Source: CAYXWH01 sp964468755
GTDB taxonomy: Bacteria; Chloroflexota; Dehalococcoidia; Dehalococcoidales; RBG-16-60-22
Reading direction: 5' to 3'
Assembly (NCBI GenBank): GCA_964468755.1
Contig: CAYXWH010000067.1
Location: 1 to 5,978, forward strand
DNA: 5,978 bases
A program made the position numbers and the translations under genes. The notes below the pieces were generated by a model that worked only from the letters and a program-made list of their open reading frames with translations, did no database searches and was not told the DNA's origin. Below, in pieces: positions 1-5,034 of this stretch (position 1 is its first letter; the number at the start of each line of letters is the position of its first letter).

Positions 1-23
1 CATTAAAACCCGGCGCCCTCCTT
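1..23 (-). promoter_or_regulatory. Ribosome binding site and probable start codon of a further minus-strand gene
   Basis: On the minus strand the motif AAGGAGGG (23 down to 16) is followed 12 bases later by ATG at 3-1, the last three bases of the window. The Shine-Dalgarno match is strong but the spacing is a little long. No other ATG, GTG or TTG lies between the motif and this ATG. The gap to the stop of the Trp-rich gene is about 50 bases, so a co-directional gene, possibly in the same operon, likely begins here. None of its coding sequence is visible, so the product is unknown. Confidence 0.45.
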
Positions 24-55
24 CACTGCGTTTCGGCGTATCTGCAGGCTTGACG

Positions 56-1063
56 CTAGCCGGGTGGCGGTGGAACTCCGCCCGGCACGGGCGGCACCGT
101 ACTATCAACCGGCGGTACCCAGAGATTGCACCAGCCCCACCACCAGTTCCAGTGATACCAGCCCCAGAACCAGTTATACCACCATGCCCAGGGCGCACCA
201 CTCCACTGGTAATACCACCACCACCACCAGTATCCGCCGTACCACCAGTTTTTATGAAGGTGGGAATCATACCACCAGTACCGCCACCAGACAACCTTGA
301 TGCGACTCTGTCCGTATGGGTCAATAACCAATTGTGGCTGGGCTACGTGGACGAAGAACATCGGCTCCTTGTTGAACGTGGCGCTACCCTTGATGCTGCG
401 CATTTGCTCCGGCTGTAGCTGGTAGACGTTGGTGATGTGGGCCTGTAGCAGGGTTATGCCTGGATCATGAGCGTTCAAGGCAATGGTCATAGCCGCCATA
501 CTCCCGTCCTCCGGCTTGATATCCCAGGCTACCGTGAGGATAGCAATTTCTGTCTGATATACGCTGTTCGTGTTGCTGGAGTTAATTACGGACCCGTCAA
601 TACCTTCCAGTTCAAGCTGGACCAGCTCGGCAGGCAATCGCCGTCCCGGCACACCATCTCCAAACCGCGGAGTATTTTGCATAAACTCAGTGAAACTGGT
701 AATTTGTCCGCGGGGTATCCTTAGTCCGGACATGGCGTACCCCTTAGCCATTATCTCCTCCGCCAAAGCGTCTATTTTGGCTGCTATCGCTCTCTTGCTT
801 TCCGTGTCCAGCTCAACAAAGACATCAAAGAAGCTGTCCACAGCCGGTGCCCCTTCCGCTTGAGCCAGAATATCCATGTCATACTTGTTCATAGCCTCGG
901 GAAGGTTTGGCACCAGATCATCGAAAATGTGTTCCTCCTGGCTGAATACTTCGCCATTGGTCAGCAAAAAGCCGGCTGCCAGCGATGGCACCAAAACCAG
1001 CGCGACTACTACCGTGACATACCTTTTGTTAACGAGAGAGCGTAAACCTGTAAGATGTGTCAT
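56..1063 (-). CDS. Exported or membrane-anchored protein with a Trp/Tyr-rich C-terminal region, function unknown
   Basis: This 335-residue protein is not recognised as a known family. The start at 1063 is chosen over the in-frame ATG at 1102 because GGGGAGGA lies six bases upstream of it and the N-terminus then forms a clean signal sequence: a short basic stretch (Arg8, Lys13, Arg14) followed by a hydrophobic segment at about residues 16-34. It could be a cleaved signal peptide or an anchor. Residues about 40-250 form a mixed, soluble-looking domain with an acidic helical stretch (about 75-108) and a part that looks beta-rich (about 145-248). Residues 259-315 hold 24 Trp, 8 Tyr and 1 Phe, including five consecutive Trp at 279-283, plus a lone Cys312. 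The end is a Pro/Val/Gly tail (317-335). The frame stays open throughout and the N-terminal part is ordinary protein, so the gene is probably real. The Trp tract is encoded by TGG-rich low-complexity DNA, so its length may vary between strains. A surface or binding role is inference. Confidence 0.8.
   Translation of the reverse strand: MTHLTGLRSLVNKRYVTVVVALVLVPSLAAGFLLTNGEVFSQEEHIFDDLVPNLPEAMNKYDMDILAQAEGAPAVDSFFDVFVELDTESKRAIAAKIDALAEEIMAKGYAMSGLRIPRGQITSFTEFMQNTPRFGDGVPGRRLPAELVQLELEGIDGSVINSSNTNSVYQTEIAILTVAWDIKPEDGSMAAMTIALNAHDPGITLLQAHITNVYQLQPEQMRSIKGSATFNKEPMFFVHVAQPQLVIDPYGQSRIKVVWWRYWWYDSHLHKNWWYGGYWWWWWYYQWSGAPWAWWYNWFWGWYHWNWWWGWCNLWVPPVDSTVPPVPGGVPPPPG
119..289 (-). repeat. Degenerate TGG (CCA) low-complexity tract encoding the Trp-rich region
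   Basis: The plus strand is dominated by CCA/ACC trinucleotides, and on the coding strand these are TGG (Trp) codons mixed with TAC/TAT (Tyr). The longest perfect run is five CCA units at 215-229. The units are broken by Asn, Gly, His and Ala codons, so this is an imperfect microsatellite and not a tandem array with a fixed period. Such a tract could arise by replication slippage, but the reading frame is kept as TGG throughout (other frames would give Gly or Val). That suggests selection for aromatic residues. Confidence 0.75.
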
Positions 1064-1137
1064 TTCCCATCCTCCCCACATATACTCAACTAAAATGGGC
1101 AACCAATACCTTTGCCTCAGATTAGATTACTCTGAAT

Positions 1138-1146
1138 TTACATCAT
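1138..1146 (-). other. Two-codon minicistron (Met-Met-stop) with its own ribosome binding site in the leader
   Basis: On the minus strand AGGGAGGT (1158-1151) is followed four bases later by ATG ATG TAA. It lies in the predicted 5' leader of the Trp-rich gene, between the promoter at 1198-1226 and the start at 1063. Translating ribosomes could load here and affect downstream initiation, or the site may be a chance purine run. Only the arrangement is seen; the role is inference. Confidence 0.3.
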
Positions 1147-1197
1147 GGACACCTCCCTCTACTTACCGGATTAAGGCGATATGAGAATTAAAAGCGG

Positions 1198-1226
1198 ATT
1201 ATATATCGGTCTAATGGTACATGCAA
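1198..1226 (-). promoter_or_regulatory. Candidate sigma70-type promoter for the Trp-rich gene
   Basis: On the minus strand TTGCAT (1226-1221) is separated by exactly 17 bases from a perfect TATAAT (1203-1198). Transcription would begin near 1191, giving a leader of about 128 bases before the ATG at 1063. That leader contains the Met-Met-stop minicistron and two weak hairpins (five-base stems, for example GGCAA/TTGCC at 1098-1116). The -35 box matches the consensus only in its TTG, so strength cannot be judged. Confidence 0.45.
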
Positions 1227-1457
1227 TCTCTGAAAGGAGTATTTTAACCTGACTGAATGACTAGTATTCGAACCCGGGATAGCCGGGATAAAAGGCGGTG
1301 GCGGCTTGCCTCCTTTCTGACTTGAAGTGCCTGCCTCTCTAGCTCCAAAGTCAAGCTCAATAACCGTACCCGGTCTACACTTTCCGGTGGAACGATTACT
1401 ATAGTACACGAATAGATATTTTATGACGCGAGCGAAAGGAGGTCTCCCTTTATCGGT

Positions 1458-1493
1458 ATGATGATTTTTCCTCCGGCTATGACTATGCTATGA
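1458..1493 (+). other. Possible 11-codon leader ORF behind a perfect but distant Shine-Dalgarno sequence
   Basis: AGGAGGT at 1437-1443 is a perfect Shine-Dalgarno core and sits in a small hairpin-forming sequence (AAAGGA with TCC-C-TTT, 1435-1451). The nearest start is ATG at 1458, 14 bases downstream, longer than usual. It opens an ORF reading MMIFPPAMTML, whose TGA at 1491-1493 lies inside the left arm of the inverted repeat at 1485-1511. It could be a leader peptide of the AhpD-like gene or the remains of a lost gene. No poly-T tract follows the inverted repeat, so a classical attenuator is not supported. Confidence 0.2.
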
Positions 1494-1511
1494 TTATCCA
1501 TATCATAGTAT
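1485..1511. promoter_or_regulatory. Inverted repeat, possible operator of the AhpD-like gene
   Basis: The arms are ATGCTATGAT (1485-1494) and ATCATAGTAT (1502-1511), complementary over 10 bases with a single G-T mismatch, around the 7-base spacer TATCCAT. The element ends 39 bases before the ATG at 1551. AT-rich arms of this size at this position fit a dimeric regulator site, and the left arm contains TATGAT, a possible -10 element. The right arm is not followed by a T run, so it does not look like a terminator. No regulator gene is visible in the window. Confidence 0.4.
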
Positions 1512-1550
1512 TCATCCTGTCCTTACCAGCTGAGCTAAACAGTATTGACC

Positions 1551-2030
1551 ATGAAATTCAATAAGAGGATATATGGCAGCGCCAGGGAGTTAATAGCTGA
1601 CCTTTGGTTTCCCTTCAGAAACAGGAAGCGATTGAAGGAAGTAACGAACCAGGGATTAATATCACCCGCCTTTCGGGAAAGGCTCATGCTGGCTGTCACC
1701 GCAGTCGACGGCTGCCGATATTGTTCCTACCTCCATGCCAGGCAAGCGCTGAAAAGCGGGATTACTCCGGAAGAGATAAGCCGGCTACTATCGGGAGATG
1801 TTGGCAACTGCCCGGAAGATGAGGCGGTGGCTGTAATCTATGCCCAGCACTGGGCTGAATCCAATGGTCATACTGAACCCGAAGCGGACCAGAAGTTGCA
1901 GGCAACATACGGTTTCGAAATGACAGAAGCCATCCGGCTGATGCTCCACATGATTAAGCTCGGCAATTTACTGGGTAACTCCTGGGATTATTTGCTCTAC
2001 CGTATATCCTTCGGCAAGTGGCGAAGATAG
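1551..2030 (+). CDS. AhpD-like / carboxymuconolactone decarboxylase family protein
   Basis: The 159-residue product carries the alkylhydroperoxidase core Glu43-x11-Cys55-x2-Cys58-x3-His62 (around CRYCSYLHA). This matches in order and spacing the catalytic Glu118, Cys130, Cys133 and His137 of mycobacterial AhpD. The accessory His132 position is Tyr57 here. Family members are small all-helical cytosolic oligomers that use the CxxC pair for peroxide or disulfide chemistry. Many are of unknown substrate, and true carboxymuconolactone decarboxylases lack the CxxC. The frame is closed by a TAA at 1536-1538, so the start must be ATG 1551 or TTG 1545. ATG is preferred, but neither has a convincing ribosome binding site, which is odd. 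The gene lies 127 bases before the oxidoreductase on the same strand. It may have its own promoter and operator (inverted repeat at 1485-1511). A thiol-dependent peroxidase or redox role is likely but its partner is unknown. Confidence 0.87.
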   Translation: MKFNKRIYGSARELIADLWFPFRNRKRLKEVTNQGLISPAFRERLMLAVTAVDGCRYCSYLHARQALKSGITPEEISRLLSGDVGNCPEDEAVAVIYAQHWAESNGHTEPEADQKLQATYGFEMTEAIRLMLHMIKLGNLLGNSWDYLLYRISFGKWRR

Positions 2031-2157
2031 ATTTGTCTAATCCGGGACTAATGCGGAATTATAACTATGAACTCGGAAATCATGTAGATATTGATTGGCC
2101 GTAAGAGGAAATTACCGGGTCTAGTGAGCCTTGGAATCGAGGAAAGGAAAGAGAGGC

Positions 2158-4386
2158 ATGAGCAGAAAAGAGACTGATTTGGGAAGCGCAGCAGAATCAT
2201 CACGCGTCAAGGGAACCGATGAACGCATGATCCCTACCTTCTGTTCACTATGTGGTCCGTCGCCAGGCTGCGGGCTAAACTGTTTCGTGAAAGACGGCAG
2301 GTTAGTCAGAGTTGAAGGCATGAAAGAGTCTCCTATAAACAATGGTAAATTGTGTCCCAAAGCATTCGCATCCATGCAATGGGTTTATTCGCCACAACGT
2401 CTCAAGTACCCGTTAAAGCGTGTGGGGGAGAAGGGTGAAGGTAAATTCGAGAGGGTAACCTGGGACGAAGCTCTCGAGATTATTGCCAGTAAGCTCAAGG
2501 AACAAAAAGAGAAATACGGACCGGAGTCACTTGCCATTCTCTCGCCACAGCGACGGAGTTATAGTGATTATTTATACCGGTTCCTGATGGCACACGGTAG
2601 CCCGAACTACGGTCATAGCGGCATCTGTGCAATACAACGATTTTTTGGTTTTGCCTATACTCTGGGAACTCCCCGGATTGTGGCGGACTATAAGCATGCT
2701 GATGTTATCGTGGTATGGGGAGCAAACCCGGTATACGCCGGTGCACCTATGGGTAGCCTGAAAGGGATTTTGGATGCGAAAAGCAAGGGTGCCAAGCTCA
2801 TAGTGATAAAACCCGAAATGCAGCCGGATGCTGCCAAGGCAGATATATGGGTTCCCATCCGGCCCGGTACTGACGGTGCCCTGGCGCTGGCCATGCTGAA
2901 TGTGATAGTAAACGAGCAACTGTATGATAAGGACTTTGTATCAAAATGGTGTTACGGTTTTGATAAGCTCGTGCCTCACATTAAAAAATATACCCCGGAG
3001 TGGGCTGAGCCAATAACGGGGTTACCATCGGCCCAGATTAAGGAGGTTGCCCGATTATACGGGACAGCAAAGTCAGCATGTATCCATGCCGGAAACGCAT
3101 TCGATCAGGCGGTGGACTCCAATAACGCCGTACGCGCCGTGGCTATACTGATAGCCATAACCGGGAACCTGGACAGGCCCGGGGGTAATATTGCGACTAT
3201 GAGTAACACGATACCAATGCCCAAGTCTGTGCATCTCAAGGAGAGATATACACAGGAATGGGTAGACAAACTTGTCGGCCCGGAAATAGCCAGATGCTTC
3301 CAGCCCTTCATTGAAGGCACCTCTTCTGCCTACTACCGCTGTCTCAACAGCATCCTTACCGAGGAACCTTACCCGATTAAGACTATAATCGCTCCCGGGA
3401 CCCAGCCTTCCATAATTACTCGTGGTTCCAAGCGAATAAAAGAAGCGCTCAAGAAGCTGGAATTCATGGTGGTCATAGACGTGATGCAGAACTCGTCAAT
3501 GCCCTGGGCAGATGTGGTTATCCCCGTAGCTACCATGTACGAATGTGATCACCCCTTTGAAGCACCGGTGATGGGCAAGGGCAACTGGATAATGGCCCGA
3601 AACAAGGTAATTGAACCGCTGGGAGACTACAAATCAGATTATGAGTTCTGGCTTGACCTCGGCGTTAAGATGGGCTATGGAGAGGATTTCTGGCATGGCA
3701 GCATCGAGGAATGCATGAACTATCAGCTGGAGAATTTCGGTATAACCATGGAGGAGTTGAGAGCGCATCCCACCGGTATCATTTATAAGCCGGAACCCAT
3801 GGTGTACGAAAAGTATGAACAGATATTCGCCACTCCCAGTACCCGGTTATCCGGGGACCCCTACCTCCCCGAGGGTAAAGTGGCTATTTATAATACTACT
3901 TTCGAGAAGAACGGGTTTAACCCGCTTCCCGAGTGGGTGGAACCACCCGAGAGCCCGACAGGTACCCCGGAACTACTGGCAAAATATCCCCTCGTCCTTT
4001 TTGATACGCATACCACGGACGTATATAACCATGGGTGGTTGCGTAATGTACCGTACCTGCGGGAGATTCAGCCTCACCCGTGGATACACATTCATCCGGA
4101 GACAGCCAAAGCGCGCGGGATTGAGGAAGGTGACTGGGTCATTGTTGAGTCACCTCACGGCTGGATAAAGGTGAAGGCCGTATACTTCCCCGGTATCCGG
4201 CCGGATACGGTGATGAGTGTTCACGGGTGGTGGCAGGGTTGTGATGAGCTCGGGCTGCCAGGCTATCCGATACTGGATGGAGGGGCGAATGTGAATGTGA
4301 TGTACAGCACCGACCCGGAGAAAGCCTTTGATCCGGTTGTCACGGCTATGCCCAAGCAGACCCTTGTCGAAGTACGAAAGGCATAG
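2158..4386 (+). CDS. Molybdopterin (Mo/W-bisMGD) oxidoreductase, catalytic subunit, cytoplasmic
   Basis: This 742-residue protein belongs to the DMSO-reductase superfamily and is close in length to bacterial acetylene hydratase and formate-dehydrogenase-like enzymes. Visible in order are the N-terminal [4Fe-4S] motif Cys29-x2-Cys32-x5-Cys38-x27-Cys66 with the conserved following Lys68, the TWDEAL segment (101-106), a predicted Cys157 metal ligand in SGICAIQ, the MGD-binding WGANP (187-191), ITGNLDRPGGN (334-344), ADVVIP (451-456), and the C-terminal molydopterin-binding beta-barrel domain (about 610-735). A Cys ligand fits the formate dehydrogenase, Nap, polysulfide reductase and acetylene hydratase branch and argues against Ser (DMSO reductase) or Asp (NarG) types. 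The x5 spacing in the cluster motif is two longer than the usual x3. There is no twin-arginine signal, so it should stay in the cytosol. The start is ATG 2158, behind AAGGA; a TTG at 2131 in frame would add nine residues. The next gene encodes its electron-transfer subunit. The substrate cannot be deduced: the Asp found beside the cluster Cys in acetylene hydratase is replaced here by Gly33. Confidence 0.93.
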   Translation: MSRKETDLGSAAESSRVKGTDERMIPTFCSLCGPSPGCGLNCFVKDGRLVRVEGMKESPINNGKLCPKAFASMQWVYSPQRLKYPLKRVGEKGEGKFERVTWDEALEIIASKLKEQKEKYGPESLAILSPQRRSYSDYLYRFLMAHGSPNYGHSGICAIQRFFGFAYTLGTPRIVADYKHADVIVVWGANPVYAGAPMGSLKGILDAKSKGAKLIVIKPEMQPDAAKADIWVPIRPGTDGALALAMLNVIVNEQLYDKDFVSKWCYGFDKLVPHIKKYTPEWAEPITGLPSAQIKEVARLYGTAKSACIHAGNAFDQAVDSNNAVRAVAILIAITGNLDRPGGNIATMSNTIPMPKSVHLKERYTQEWVDKLVGPEIARCFQPFIEGTSSAYYRCLNSILTEEPYPIKTIIAPGTQPSIITRGSKRIKEALKKLEFMVVIDVMQNSSMPWADVVIPVATMYECDHPFEAPVMGKGNWIMARNKVIEPLGDYKSDYEFWLDLGVKMGYGEDFWHGSIEECMNYQLENFGITMEELRAHPTGIIYKPEPMVYEKYEQIFATPSTRLSGDPYLPEGKVAIYNTTFEKNGFNPLPEWVEPPESPTGTPELLAKYPLVLFDTHTTDVYNHGWLRNVPYLREIQPHPWIHIHPETAKARGIEEGDWVIVESPHGWIKVKAVYFPGIRPDTVMSVHGWWQGCDELGLPGYPILDGGANVNVMYSTDPEKAFDPVVTAMPKQTLVEVRKA

Positions 4387-4446
4387 AGCAGTCAATCATG
4401 GTTAAGAATAATAAGGAAGTACAGTCCTGGAAAGGTAGCAACGATA

Positions 4447-5004
4447 ATGGGGAAACAATATGGTTTTTGCTATGATGTGAGCCGGTGCATCCAGTGCCGC
4501 ACCTGCGAAGTAGCCTGCAAGAGCGCTCATGATATAGAGCCGGGAATACAGTGGCGGAACGTCATAGAGAAATGGGAAGGTGAATTCCCTAACGTAACCA
4601 GAACTTTTTTCTCTTTGGCCTGTATGCACTGCGCCAGTCCAGCATGTATGGCGGTATGCCCTACAGGAGCTATCAGCAAGCGAGCCGAGGACGGTATTGT
4701 TGTGGTTGATAGGGACAAGTGTAACGGTTGCCGGGAGTGTTTTGCTGCCTGCCCGTATGATGTGCCGCAATTCGGAAGCGACGGCACCATGCAGAAGTGC
4801 GATTTCTGTGCAGGGTTAGGTATTGAGCCGGCCTGTGTGGCATCCTGTCCTGCTGAAGCCATTTATTATGGCACTATGGAACAGCTGTCCCGGATGACAG
4901 ACGGGAAGACTGCCGAAAGGCTGACCGGGCCCACCGGGCCCTCCGTAATTATCTTAAATAAACCGGGTGCCAGTGTTATACAAAGCATATTCGCGGGACA
5001 GTAG
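4447..5004 (+). CDS. Four-[4Fe-4S] ferredoxin-type electron-transfer subunit (DmsB/PsrB-like)
   Basis: This 185-residue protein holds 16 cysteines in four clusters of the DmsB/NrfC/PsrB fold: Cys14-x2-17-x2-20-x3-24, Cys59-x2-62-x4-67-x3-71, Cys92-x2-95-x2-98-x3-102 and Cys118-x2-121-x8-130-x3-134. In this family the four clusters carry electrons between the molybdopterin subunit and a membrane subunit or soluble partner. The last motif has eight residues between its second and third Cys, where DmsB has 11, so the loop is shortened. An extra Cys8 is also present. There is no signal peptide or membrane segment. The tail (160-185) contains a small Thr-Gly-Pro duplication, encoded by two copies of ACCGGGCCC. 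The start is ATG 4447, with a weak AAAGG about 11 bases upstream. It lies 60 bases after the catalytic subunit and ends in two consecutive TAG codons. No NrfD/DmsC-type anchor follows; the next gene is cfa. Confidence 0.93.
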   Translation: MGKQYGFCYDVSRCIQCRTCEVACKSAHDIEPGIQWRNVIEKWEGEFPNVTRTFFSLACMHCASPACMAVCPTGAISKRAEDGIVVVDRDKCNGCRECFAACPYDVPQFGSDGTMQKCDFCAGLGIEPACVASCPAEAIYYGTMEQLSRMTDGKTAERLTGPTGPSVIILNKPGASVIQSIFAGQ

Positions 5005-5017
5005 TAGCCCAGCCAGG

Positions 5018-5034
5018 AAGGGAGGAATTTAATG
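5018..5034 (+). promoter_or_regulatory. Strong ribosome binding site of cfa
   Basis: GGGAGG followed by AATTTA and ATG gives near-ideal spacing. It is much stronger than the sites of the two preceding genes, so cfa may be translated more than its upstream neighbours from a shared transcript. The 27-base gap shows no terminator or promoter. Confidence 0.7.

Larger units (their letters stand above)
1064..1550. other. Divergent intergenic region, 487 bases
   Basis: This stretch separates the minus-strand Trp-rich gene from the plus-strand AhpD-like gene. It contains the candidate leftward promoter (1198-1226), a two-codon minicistron (1138-1146), an orphan Shine-Dalgarno sequence (1437-1443) with an 11-codon ORF, and an inverted repeat (1485-1511). 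A GTG-initiated 73-codon frame on the minus strand (1188-1409) has no ribosome binding site and a low-complexity composition, and overlaps the promoter, so it is not called as a gene. About 1260-1430 holds GC-rich sequence with a small hairpin (CCCGG-GATAG-CCGGG near 1273-1287) and a T-loop-like TTCGAA. It resembles a decayed RNA or repeat remnant, but nothing intact was found there. Confidence 0.6.

Noticed and set aside
50..418. Plus-strand Pro-rich open frame of 122 codons opposite the Trp-rich gene
   Set aside because: It is the antisense reading of the TGG-rich tract, with CCA-type codons giving Pro. It has no ribosome binding site, and the minus-strand frame is three times longer with a signal sequence and a good start.
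1260..1290. A functional tRNA suggested by the TTCGAA T-loop-like sequence
   Set aside because: The five bases on either side of the loop do not pair, and no acceptor stem or anticodon arm fits at a normal distance.
1188..1409. Minus-strand GTG-initiated frame of 73 codons in the intergenic region
   Set aside because: It has no Shine-Dalgarno sequence and a low-complexity composition, resembles no known protein, and overlaps the candidate promoter at 1198-1226.
1485..1511. Rho-independent terminator at the inverted repeat
   Set aside because: The stem is AT-rich, no T run follows the right arm, and it lies upstream of a gene and not after one.
2033..2065. Promoter for the oxidoreductase in the 127-base gap (TTGTCT and TATAAC)
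   Set aside because: The spacer would be 21 bases, too long for a sigma70 promoter, and other pairings have poor -10 boxes. A promoter here is possible but not supported.
2158..4386. Assignment of the catalytic subunit as acetylene hydratase
   Set aside because: Length, Cys ligand and general similarity fit, but the catalytic Asp beside the cluster Cys is missing, and acetylene hydratase is not expected to need a four-cluster ferredoxin partner.
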